Assembly: GCA_003003925.1 (NCBI GenBank) | Contig: PVWP01000006.1 | Span: 1 to 64,000 of the forward strand | Length of the DNA stretch: 64,000 bases | DNA from: Aphanothece cf. minutissima CCALA 015 | GTDB taxonomy: Bacteria > Cyanobacteriota > Cyanobacteriia > PCC-6307 > Cyanobiaceae | Direction: 5' to 3' | Part shown: positions 26,347 to 33,020 of the stretch, in pieces | How the letters are laid out: the number at the start of each line of letters is the position of its first letter | Position numbering within the stretch: the first letter of the stretch is position 1 | Made by a program: the position numbers and the translations under genes | Notes under the pieces: model-generated | Seen by the model: the letters and a program-made list of their open reading frames with translations, nothing else | Databases searched by the model: none | What the model was told of the DNA's origin: nothing

Positions 26347-27402
26347 ATGGAGCCAATGGCTGACCCCAGCTTCTATCGGATCGGCCGCACCGGCCCGGCG
26401 CTGCGTGTGGCGTCAGCCGAGGAGGCTGTGGGCACAAGCGAAGCGGACGGGTTTGCCTGGCTGCATTACCGCGAAGCCAGCAGGGACGAACTGGACCACC
26501 TCGTCGGTCTGCTGGGCCTGCACGCGCTCTCGATCGAGGATTGCTTCGATGATCATCAGATTCCCAAGATCGACGATTTCCCCAACAACACCTTCATTCT
26601 CTTCAACACGTTTCGGTACGACCGTGGCGTCCTGGAGGTGGGTGAGATCAACCTCTTCCTCGGCCAGCGATTTCTGGTCAGCATCAGCCATCTGGATGCC
26701 AGGCATCGCTCCTATCTCGATGGGGTGGAGACGATGGTGGAGAGGGGGATTGAGGAGGCCCGCCAAGGTCCATCCCACCTCATGCACCTGATCCTCGATC
26801 AGGTCGTCGATCAGAAGTTCGTGGCCATCGAGGCGCTCGAGGATGAGTTGAATGGAGTGGAAGAAGCCCTGATGGCGGATCCGGCGAGTTTCCAGCCGGC
26901 CGAGCTGATCCGCTTCCGGCGCTATCTTCTGCGGCTGCGCAAAAGCCTGTTTCACGAACGGGAGATCCTCAGCAAGATCTGCCGGGGCGATTTCCCCTTG
27001 GTGTCGAAGAAGGCGATCTACCACTATCGCGACATCTACGACCATCTGGTGCGCTTCTACGAGGTCACCGAGTCCTACCGGGACATCGTCACCAGCCTGA
27101 TGGAGATGTACCTGTCGATGCTTAACAATCAGATGGCCAAGGCCGCCAACGACACCAACGCCACGGTCCGGCGCCTGACCCTGATCACGACGATCTTCAT
27201 GCCGCTGACCCTGCTGGCGGGCATCGGCGGCATGTCCGAGTGGACGATGATCACAGGCCCGGACAACTGGCGTGTCTCCTATCCGGGCTTCATGCTCGCC
27301 ATGGTCGTGATCGGATTCGCCAGTTATGTCTTTCTCAGCCGCCTGGACCGGAACCGCATCGCGACGCGGCGCCCTCAGTTGAGCCGGCGCTGGCGCGCCT
27401 GA
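26347..27402 (+). CDS. corA: CorA-family divalent metal transporter with variant selectivity loop
   Basis: A 351-residue CorA-type channel, with a large cytoplasmic N-terminal domain and two C-terminal membrane helices (about residues 278-297 and 313-333). Recognisable parts are IEDCFDDHQIPKIDDFPNNTF, the long stalk helix and RLTLITTIFMPLTLLAGIGG. In canonical members the pore loop reads GMN; here it is GMS followed by EWTMITGP. The Asn-to-Ser change may alter ion choice, or place the protein in a CorA subgroup. Start at ATG 26347; a second ATG three codons later is possible. Its end overlaps the convergent coiled-coil gene by 28 bases. Confidence 0.9.
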   Translation: MEPMADPSFYRIGRTGPALRVASAEEAVGTSEADGFAWLHYREASRDELDHLVGLLGLHALSIEDCFDDHQIPKIDDFPNNTFILFNTFRYDRGVLEVGEINLFLGQRFLVSISHLDARHRSYLDGVETMVERGIEEARQGPSHLMHLILDQVVDQKFVAIEALEDELNGVEEALMADPASFQPAELIRFRRYLLRLRKSLFHEREILSKICRGDFPLVSKKAIYHYRDIYDHLVRFYEVTESYRDIVTSLMEMYLSMLNNQMAKAANDTNATVRRLTLITTIFMPLTLLAGIGGMSEWTMITGPDNWRVSYPGFMLAMVVIGFASYVFLSRLDRNRIATRRPQLSRRWRA

Positions 27403-27818
27403 CGGCGGGAGGCGGCCTGGACCGTCCTGAGCTCGTCGGCCTCCTCCAGCAATTCGCCGGAGAGGGACTCCAGATCGTCGGCCGCCTTCTGGAGCTGGGC
27501 GCTGAGCCTCAGGCCCTCCTCGATCGACTGGCCATAGGCCTCACTGGCCTCATCGATGGCCGCGAACAGCTCCCTGAACTCCTCCGGTGGCTGGGCCTCC
27601 CAGTCGGGATAGGCGGCCGCCGCCTGCTGCAGCACCTCCAGGGCGGTACGCCAACTTGCCTTGCGGCGGAAATCGAGATGGCGCAGGTCCTGGTTGGTGC
27701 GCTTGAGCTCCCGGGTGCTGGAGACCCCGGCCAGGGTCAGGACCTCGCGCTTCAGCTCATTGATGGTGGGAGGCTTCGGTCGGGCCGGCGTGGAGCGGGG
27801 GGATGGGGGTCTGGCCAT
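27375..27818 (-). CDS. Unknown helical protein, second gene of a coiled-coil pair
   Basis: A 147-residue soluble protein. After a Pro/Arg-rich N-terminus (about 20 residues) it contains a conserved-looking block, TINELKREVLTLAGVSSTRELKRTNQDLRHLDFRRKASWR, and then a helical second half with heptad-like spacing (EGLRLSAQLQKAADDLESLSGELLEEADELR). No known domain was recognised. The ATG at 27818 lies four bases after the stop of the coiled-coil gene on the same strand, so the two are almost certainly co-expressed. Its 3' end overlaps corA by 28 bases. Confidence 0.72.
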   Translation of the reverse strand: MARPPSPRSTPARPKPPTINELKREVLTLAGVSSTRELKRTNQDLRHLDFRRKASWRTALEVLQQAAAAYPDWEAQPPEEFRELFAAIDEASEAYGQSIEEGLRLSAQLQKAADDLESLSGELLEEADELRTVQAASRRQARQRRLN

Positions 27819-27822
27819 GGCC

Positions 27823-28518
27823 CTACTCGGCCAGGCCGAGGCCCAGCTGCTCACCGGCCCGGAGCCGTTCCAGCTCCCCACGCAGCTGCTGGGTGGTCTG
27901 CCGTTCGGCCCTGAGGGCCTCCTGAAGTTCGTCGCGCTGGCGCCTGTAACGATCGGTGTGGGCGACACGGCCGCCGAGGCTCTGGTTATTCCTGGCCAGT
28001 TGCCGGCGACGTTCCACCTCGGCATCGAGGGCCCGCTGCAGGGCCAGCAGCTCCTTCTGCAACTGCAGCTCGGCCCTGGACTGCTGCTGCTCGGAGCGCA
28101 GCGCGGCATTTTCCGCCTCCAGGGCTTGGAGGCGGGCTTCGAGGCGATCGATCATCACCTGTTTGCCCCGCAACACCTCTTTGAGCTGGTGCAGCACCGC
28201 GCGCAGTCGGGAACGGTCCTTCTGCTGGGTGCGTGTGTTCTCTTCGCACTGCCGGGCGTAGTCCCTCAGCAGTCCAGTGCGCCGCTGCAGCACCTTGGCG
28301 GTGCACTCGTACTTGATGATGGCGATGACGCGGCAGCGCTCAAGCTCATCAAGGTCCTGAACGGCCTTGAGGCGTCTGAGATCGTCGTAGTTGGTGCACT
28401 CATGTCGCAACACCTGGGTCGGCACATGCTCCTGAGCGCCGATGCGCGGCAGGTTCTTCAGCCGGACACGATCGTGCCAGTAATCAAACAGAGCCTTCTG
28501 GTCGACAGCTTCGAGCAT
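27823..28518 (-). CDS. Unknown coiled-coil protein, first gene of the pair
   Basis: A 231-residue protein from ATG 28518. The first 95 residues form a compact, probably helical domain (ALFDYWHDRVRLKNLPRI, then ELERCRVIAIIKYECTAKVLQRRTGLLRDY). Residues about 100-220 are a long, continuous coiled coil, rich in Gln, Glu, Arg and Leu, with an interruption near LARNNQSLGGRVAH. In-frame sequence upstream would add 23 residues (MIGQADQVPKV...), so the start could be at 28587. No membrane segment or enzyme motif is seen. A structural or scaffold role is only inferred from the coiled coil. Confidence 0.7.
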   Translation of the reverse strand: MLEAVDQKALFDYWHDRVRLKNLPRIGAQEHVPTQVLRHECTNYDDLRRLKAVQDLDELERCRVIAIIKYECTAKVLQRRTGLLRDYARQCEENTRTQQKDRSRLRAVLHQLKEVLRGKQVMIDRLEARLQALEAENAALRSEQQQSRAELQLQKELLALQRALDAEVERRRQLARNNQSLGGRVAHTDRYRRQRDELQEALRAERQTTQQLRGELERLRAGEQLGLGLAE

Positions 28519-28583
28519 GGCGCCCACTCCTTGGTGCGTGGCCGATCGCTGAAAGACTTTAGGAACCTGATCCGCCTGGCCGA

Positions 28584-28814
28584 TCACGGCTGGGAAGCAA
28601 ACGTGTCACGGCGTCTCTCGAGCCGCAGGAGGCGCTGGGCATGGAGGTCGGTCTCCGCCGACCAGCCACCCGGTAGCGGCTCAGGCGGCTCCGGCTCCCT
28701 GGCAGGCGGTTCCTGGGCGGGTTCCACCGGCGGCGGGCCATCCAGGGTGGCGACCACGAACAGGGCCACCAGCAGTTCCGCCAGAAAAGGGAGATCGATC
28801 ATGGGGATGGACAT
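28584..28814 (-). CDS. Possible small membrane-anchored Pro-rich protein
   Basis: A 76-residue open frame with one clear hydrophobic segment (MIDLPFLAELLVALFVVATL), then a Pro/Glu-rich linker (about residues 24-44) and a short basic helix (TDLHAQRLLRLERRRDTF). It lies 65 bases upstream of the coiled-coil gene on the same strand. No ribosome binding site stands out, and in-frame Met at 28829 and 28862 are alternatives. Composition supports a real gene, but the family was not recognised. Confidence 0.42.
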   Translation of the reverse strand: MSIPMIDLPFLAELLVALFVVATLDGPPPVEPAQEPPAREPEPPEPLPGGWSAETDLHAQRLLRLERRRDTFASQP

Positions 28815-28906
28815 GGGCGGCAAGGACATGACGTCGTTCTGCAGCCACCTTCCACCGAGCATGGGGAATTGGGGTCCATTCTCCTGCGAAGAACGAATGG
28901 ACCCGC

Positions 28907-29299
28907 TCAGCCCAGCACGCCACCCAGACGGATCAGGGCACCCACCACCACGAAGGCGATCGCGAGGGCGGTGATGGCACGGATGTGCCAGGCCAGGGCG
29001 GCGGTGGCGCCCAGCACCAGCAGCTTGGTGCCCACGAGCACGCCGATTGGGCTCGCTGGGTTGAACAGTCCATCGAAACCGGGCAGCAGGATTGAGCCCA
29101 TCCAGAGGCCCGTGATCACCTGGATGGCGAGGGCCGTGAGGCCGAGGGGCTCGAAGATCGCCTCGAAATCGCGGATGCGTTCAGCGCTCCGCTCCCGCAG
29201 GGCCCTCGGCAGCACACCCAGATCCAGCACCAGGTGGCCGCCGGTCCACACCGTGGCGGCCAGGGCGTGGACGATCACCAGAAACGGGAAGGGGGCCAT
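28907..29299 (-). CDS. CopD-like small integral membrane protein
   Basis: A 130-residue membrane protein with four hydrophobic segments. The start MAPFPFLVIVHALAATVWTGGHLVLDLGVLP, with His in the first helix and the pattern HALAATVWTGGHL, resembles the CopD/DUF4149-like family of small four-helix proteins that may bind haem or copper. The later sequence includes IFEPLGLTALAIQVITGLWMG and a third helix region near LVGTKLLVLGATAALAWHIR. The ATG at 29299 fits the start of the first helix; the longer open frame is not needed. Substrate and role unknown. Confidence 0.68.
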   Translation of the reverse strand: MAPFPFLVIVHALAATVWTGGHLVLDLGVLPRALRERSAERIRDFEAIFEPLGLTALAIQVITGLWMGSILLPGFDGLFNPASPIGVLVGTKLLVLGATAALAWHIRAITALAIAFVVVGALIRLGGVLG

Positions 29300-29432
29300 G
29301 GCCTCGACGCAGGAGGAGCTCCCACCCTGGTGGCGCGGGCGCCCCGACGAGCGAGGACCGACGGGCAGTGGCGTCAAAATCTGTAGCAGTAGATACAGTT
29401 GAGGGGAGAACTCCAGAGGCAGGACACCCCCC

Positions 29433-29828
29433 ATGGCCAGCGGTAGCTTTCCCTATCAGTTCGAAGGCAGTTTCTCAGCCTTCAAGGAGCGACAGCTCGT
29501 GTTCGCGCTCACCCGACAGCTGGCCGACGCCCAGTTTCGGCGGGGCGACCGTTCCCTGAGCGAGCGCCTCTGGCAGGAAGCCGCCGCGGAGGCCATGGAC
29601 GCGGAGCGCATCACCGGCCTGCTCTACGGCGTCCATGACCATGACGACCCGGCGGCCATGGAGGCGGTGGATCGCCTCTACCGCGAGCGGCAACGGGAGG
29701 CCTTGCGCCGTGCCAGCACGCCCCTGGCCCGGTTGGCGCGCTTCACCGGGCGTCGCCCGGCAGACATGTCCAGGCGTCACCGATCGGCGAGGCCGGGTCA
29801 GCTCCCCCTCGCCGGCTCCGGCCGCTGA
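29433..29828 (+). CDS. Hypothetical protein, unknown function
   Basis: A 131-residue basic protein starting at ATG 29433. The first 100 residues look like a folded helical protein (FSAFKERQLVFALTRQLADAQFRRGD, then AAAEAMDAERITGLLYGVHD), and the last 30 are Arg/Pro/Ser-rich and probably disordered. No family was recognised. A second small gene, with a Nif11-like domain, follows 12 bases later, so the two may be co-transcribed. Divergent from the CopD-like gene. Confidence 0.6.
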   Translation: MASGSFPYQFEGSFSAFKERQLVFALTRQLADAQFRRGDRSLSERLWQEAAAEAMDAERITGLLYGVHDHDDPAAMEAVDRLYRERQREALRRASTPLARLARFTGRRPADMSRRHRSARPGQLPLAGSGR

Positions 29829-29840
29829 GGCTGCCATCCC

Positions 29841-30044
29841 ATGGACAGCGGCGAACAGGATGAGCAGGACCAGCTGGAGCGATTTCTGGCCCACGCGGCA
29901 GGCTCGGAGAGGCTGCAGAGGCGGCTGAGCGGGATGGATGCTTACCAGGTGGTTGCCATCGCCGCCGAAGAGGGGTTCGCTTTCGGCGTGACCACCCTGC
30001 ATCGTGCCGTCTGCACCGGCTACGTCATGCGCCGGCCCCGCTGA
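29841..30044 (+). CDS. Short Nif11-domain protein
   Basis: A 67-residue protein whose middle, LERFLAHAAGSERLQRRLSG followed by AYQVVAIAAEEGFAFGVTTL, fits the Nif11 domain (an about 50-residue leader-like domain with the ending IAxExGF.F). In cyanobacteria Nif11 leader peptides guide peptide modification enzymes, but they normally end in Gly-Gly and a core peptide. Here the end is HRAVCTGYVMRRPR with no double Gly, and no modification or export enzyme lies near. It may therefore be a solitary Nif11 protein with another role. Confidence 0.7.
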   Translation: MDSGEQDEQDQLERFLAHAAGSERLQRRLSGMDAYQVVAIAAEEGFAFGVTTLHRAVCTGYVMRRPR

Positions 30045-30053
30045 TCGGAACCT

Positions 30054-30497
30054 TCAGGCCACGAAGCGCCCGTAGAGCCAGCGCACGAACCCTCCGACCA
30101 GCGGCACCGGGGTGAAGGTGGGGCCGACGAAGTCGAAGTAGTCGCGATGGTCGACGATTCGGCCGTCGGCGCCCAGGAGGAGGCGGCTGGTGCCGGGATA
30201 GAGGAATTCGATGGCCTTGATCTTCAGGCCCATCGTCCATTCCACGAAGGCCACATCGCCGCTGAGGGCCACGGCACCAGGCTCGAGGAAGACGTCATCG
30301 CAGCGCTGCAGCAAGCCCTCCTGGGCCACGATGTAGGCCTCGAGGCCCTGCCGTTCCTGGGTGGGGTCGGTGAAGTGGACGTTCTCGTCGTAGAGCGCCC
30401 GCCACTGCTCCGGCGTGGGCCCCGGAGCGCCGTAGGGCTTGGTGAACAGGGCCCGGAGGGCGTCTTCCCCCAGCGGTGGCTGCAGCAGGGCGGTCAT
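30054..30497 (-). CDS. NTF2/SnoaL-like protein
   Basis: A 147-residue protein of the NTF2-like fold. The N-terminal helix is followed by WRALYDENVHFTDPTQERQGLEAYIVAQ, then VALSGDVAFVEWTMGLKI and GADGRIVDHRDYFDFVG, a typical SnoaL-type order with conserved Asp and His lining the pocket. The C-terminus carries an added hydrophobic stretch (LVGGFVRWLYGRFVA). Members bind small hydrophobic ligands or act as isomerases or cyclases; the ligand here cannot be told. It is the last gene of the minus-strand cluster headed by two hli genes, with gaps of 14 bases before it. Confidence 0.78.
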   Translation of the reverse strand: MTALLQPPLGEDALRALFTKPYGAPGPTPEQWRALYDENVHFTDPTQERQGLEAYIVAQEGLLQRCDDVFLEPGAVALSGDVAFVEWTMGLKIKAIEFLYPGTSRLLLGADGRIVDHRDYFDFVGPTFTPVPLVGGFVRWLYGRFVA

Positions 30498-30511
30498 GGA
30501 AGGGGGGTCTC

Positions 30512-30757
30512 TCAGGAGGCGACCGCCCGGGGCCGGGTCAGGGCCAGGGCCGCTCCGCCGATGGCCACAAGGCCCAGGGCTCCGGCTGCGGCCAGGAACA
30601 CCAGGGTCTGCAGGGCCAGCAGGAACAGGCCCAGGGCCGAAGCGGCCTTGATCTGCACCCGGGCCTTGATCAGCAGGGTGAGCAGCAGCAGCACCGTGGC
30701 CTGCAGGCCGGCGATCCGGGCCGCCGTGAAGGGGCACAAGGGGGGCGGGAGCAGCAT
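30512..30757 (-). CDS. Small two-helix membrane protein in the hli cluster
   Basis: An 81-residue protein with two hydrophobic helices, about 10-31 (ARIAGLQATVLLLLTLLI) and 42-72 (LGLFLLALQTLVFLAAAGALGLVAI), joined by a short basic turn (KARVQIKAAS). Not an Hli protein: the ExxNGR motif is missing. It lies 14 bases after the second hli gene's stop and 14 bases before the SnoaL-like gene, so it is part of the same transcription unit. Not recognised by family. Confidence 0.65.
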   Translation of the reverse strand: MLLPPPLCPFTAARIAGLQATVLLLLTLLIKARVQIKAASALGLFLLALQTLVFLAAAGALGLVAIGGAALALTRPRAVAS

Positions 30758-30771
30758 CGGCAGCAGAGCGA

Positions 30772-31008
30772 TCAGAAGCAGAAGGGCAGGAACTGGGTGC
30801 GGCAGGCGGCGTAGCCGTCGGTCAGGGCGCCGAGGCCGATCTGGTGGGCGATGCCGGAGCCGGTGATGGCTTCGGTGAGCACGCCGATCACCAGACCGAG
30901 CATGGCAGCACGGCCGTTGAAGAGTTCGACGCGCTTGAGCTGCTCCATGTGGATGGAACGCTCAGTGTCGCCCTGGAGGAAGGCGTCGTTGGCGGGGGTG
31001 TTGGTCAT
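30772..31008 (-). CDS. High-light-inducible protein (Hli/Scp)
   Basis: A 78-residue one-helix protein of the light-harvesting-like superfamily. The chlorophyll-binding helix reads VELFNGRAAMLGLVIGVLTEAITG, with the family motif ExxNGRxAMxG. After the helix comes a 30-residue tail ending FLPFCF, longer than the minimal Hli. Hli proteins bind chlorophyll and carotenoid, dissipate excess light and help photosystem II assembly or repair in the thylakoid. It is the second of two hli genes in tandem, 46 bases after the first, and shares the promoter upstream of that one. Confidence 0.95.
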   Translation of the reverse strand: MTNTPANDAFLQGDTERSIHMEQLKRVELFNGRAAMLGLVIGVLTEAITGSGIAHQIGLGALTDGYAACRTQFLPFCF

Positions 31009-31054
31009 GGGTTGGGCAGGGAAAGGAAAGGAAAAGGGCTGGGCCGTTGGTGGA

Positions 31055-31201
31055 TCAGCCGAGGCCGATCTGGGTGAGGATCCCCTGGCCGGTGAGCAGC
31101 TCGGTGCCCAGGCCGATCACGAAGCCGAGCATGGCGAGACGGCCGTTCCAGGTTTCGGCGAAGGTGACGAAGCCGAAGCGGGAGGAGGAGGAGTCGGTCA
31201 T
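31055..31201 (-). CDS. Short high-light-inducible protein (Hli/Scp)
   Basis: A 48-residue minimal Hli protein: MTDSSSSRFGFVTFAETWN, then the helix with ETWNGRLAMLGFVIGLGTELLTG and the ending ILTQIGLG. The ExxNGRxAMxG motif and the ending fit the marine picocyanobacterial type. Too short for ordinary ORF calling, but the motif and the promoter make it certain. It is the first gene of the cluster hli-hli-membrane protein-SnoaL. Expression is probably induced by high light through the HLR1 site upstream. Confidence 0.95.
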   Translation of the reverse strand: MTDSSSSRFGFVTFAETWNGRLAMLGFVIGLGTELLTGQGILTQIGLG

Positions 31202-31224
31202 GTGTGTTTCAGTTTGTTTCGTAG

Positions 31225-31254
31225 ATTGTAACAGGTTGTAAAGGTTTGCCTCAA
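31225..31254 (-). promoter_or_regulatory. hli promoter with HLR1 (RpaB-binding) site
   Basis: On the minus strand, TTGAGG (31254-31249), 18 bases, then TACAAT (31230-31225) make a good sigma-70 promoter 24 bases before the short hli gene. Overlapping the spacer and -10 box, positions 31242-31225 read TTTACAAC-CT-GTTACAAT. This matches the HLR1 consensus of two (G/T)TTACA(T/A)(T/A) repeats two bases apart at all but one position. HLR1 is the binding site of RpaB, which controls hli and other high-light genes in cyanobacteria. Confidence 0.75.
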
Positions 31255-31338
31255 GCATGGCCGCAAGGGCAGGTAGCGGGGGCAAGAGGCGCAGTCAACG
31301 GCGGCCCCGTACCATCGAAATCGTCTGCCGCCCGGTGG

Positions 31339-31923
31339 ATGTCGAGCGCCTCCCTGCCGGCCGAACTGGTGCGGCGCTACCGCCGGCTGTTCAGCTTCTA
31401 CGACCGCGACGGCGACGGCCGCCACACCCTGGAGGGTGACTTCGAACCGGTGGCGGTGCGGATCGCGCGGCGCTGGCAGGGCCGGCCCAGCCGCTTCCCG
31501 GATCTGCTGGGGCTGCTGCTCGACACCTACCGGCACGAGAACGCTCGCCGCGACCGGAACCACGACGGCACGGTGGATGAGGACGAGTTCCTGGCCTCCC
31601 ATGGCCGGGTGTTCGCCGCCTTCGGTGCCGATCCCCAGGCGGCGCGGGAGTTCATGGCCCGCTCCGCCGGCGGCTTCTTCGACGTGCTCGACCTCGATGG
31701 CGATGGCCAGCTCGAGATCGACGACTTGGCCGCCTTCGCCGCCGCCTACGGCCATCCCACCACCGGCATCGCGGCCAACCTCGATCGGATGCTCACCGCC
31801 CTGGGGCTGCCCCCCGGCAACCTGCCGCGGCAGGCCTTCCTGACGCTGGTGGAGCAGTACTGGTTCGATCCCTCGCCGGACGCCCCCGGCCGCCACCTGT
31901 TCGATGGGGTGGACCTGGGCTGA
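31339..31923 (+). CDS. EF-hand calcium-binding protein
   Basis: A 194-residue protein with three canonical EF-hand loops: DRDGDGRHTLEG (22-33), DRNHDGTVDEDE (72-83) and DLDGDGQLEIDD (118-129). A likely fourth, degenerate helix pair follows. Layout and length resemble the calerythrin/calexcitin group of calcium sensors in bacteria. The start is ATG 31339; the upstream frame runs into the hli promoter. It is divergent from the hli cluster, the region between them being 137 bases. What it senses or buffers is not shown by sequence. Confidence 0.88.
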   Translation: MSSASLPAELVRRYRRLFSFYDRDGDGRHTLEGDFEPVAVRIARRWQGRPSRFPDLLGLLLDTYRHENARRDRNHDGTVDEDEFLASHGRVFAAFGADPQAAREFMARSAGGFFDVLDLDGDGQLEIDDLAAFAAAYGHPTTGIAANLDRMLTALGLPPGNLPRQAFLTLVEQYWFDPSPDAPGRHLFDGVDLG

Positions 31924-31925
31924 CG

Positions 31926-32966
31926 TCAGTCCGGCAGCCCATAGCCATCCAGGCGGGTACTGGTTCCCTTCGCTCCAATCCTGGCGGCCACCGGATCGTC
32001 GTAGGCCACCCAGGCCAGCAGCTGGTCGCCACGGCGCTGCACATCCAGGCCCTCCGGTTTGTCGCTGCCCTGGCCGGGGCGACCGGGGCGACCATCCCGG
32101 ATCCACAGCAGGGGCTCCGTGGTCTCCAGGGTGACGCCGTCCTTCGGGGGTGAACCCTGCGGGCCAAGGGCGTTGCGCCAGCGGTGCAGGTAGCAGGGGC
32201 CCGCCAGGTCCATCGTCGGCCCGGCCAGCACCAGCACGTCGTCGCTGCCGGGGACCACGGCCAGATCCCGCACCGCCAGGCCGCTGAGCGACAGGTAGCG
32301 GCAGCGATGGGCCTCCAGGCTCAAGGTGGGGCCGTCGCCATCGAGGCCGCCCAGACGGAGGTCGAGCACCAGGGCGATGCCCCGCAGGACCGGTCCACGC
32401 AGCCGCACCAGCACCCGCTCGCCCCGGGCGGCGATGCCTTCGATATCGAGTCCGTTGTCCTTGATTGGGATCGCCAGAAACGGGGCGATCCGCCGGTCGC
32501 TCGCCAGGGCCTGGGTGAGGGCATCGCGGCCCTCGGCGGCATCGAAGGCCAGCCGCAGGCAGCCGAGCACATGGGCGTTGCGGCTCTGCCTGTCGTGGAG
32601 CTTCAGGGATCCTGCCGTGGCGTCGTACTTGCGGCGGCGCAGGGATTGGGAGCCCACCATCCAGAGGCGATCACCATCACGGGCCAGGCCCTCGAGGTCC
32701 GATTCGCCGTCGTCCTTGCCACCGGCAAGACCGAAGTCCCTCAGCTTCACGGCGCTGAGGTTGCCGTAGTGGTGATCGCCGAGGCGGTCCAACCGGTAGA
32801 GGCTGCGTCCCTCATCACCCCCCAGCCACAGCACCCGGTCGAGGGCCACCAGGGCGGAGAGGTTCTGCCGCAGTTCCTCGGCTTCCGTGTCCTTCGCGGG
32901 GGACAGCTCCAGGAGGCGCTGGTGGGTCGGGACGGCCAGGGGCAGGTCGGCGGCCGGCTCGGGCAT
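31926..32966 (-). CDS. DUF3616 family protein
   Basis: A 346-residue protein with the repeated blade pattern of a beta-propeller. Family marks are LVALDRVLWLGGDEGRSLYRLDRLG, then ESDLEGLARDGDRLWMVGS, IEGIAARGERVLVRLRGPVL, and KPEGLDVQRRGDQLLAWVAYDD. This fits DUF3616, a family of unknown function found in cyanobacteria and proteobacteria. No signal peptide is visible. It ends two bases from the EF-hand gene and lies 54 bases downstream of the GHL10 hydrolase gene. Confidence 0.83.
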   Translation of the reverse strand: MPEPAADLPLAVPTHQRLLELSPAKDTEAEELRQNLSALVALDRVLWLGGDEGRSLYRLDRLGDHHYGNLSAVKLRDFGLAGGKDDGESDLEGLARDGDRLWMVGSQSLRRRKYDATAGSLKLHDRQSRNAHVLGCLRLAFDAAEGRDALTQALASDRRIAPFLAIPIKDNGLDIEGIAARGERVLVRLRGPVLRGIALVLDLRLGGLDGDGPTLSLEAHRCRYLSLSGLAVRDLAVVPGSDDVLVLAGPTMDLAGPCYLHRWRNALGPQGSPPKDGVTLETTEPLLWIRDGRPGRPGQGSDKPEGLDVQRRGDQLLAWVAYDDPVAARIGAKGTSTRLDGYGLPD

Positions 32967-33020
32967 GGGGGAAGGCGGGAGCTTCTTTCCTTGGTAGTGG
33001 GGCGTTGGGGAGTGTCAACG

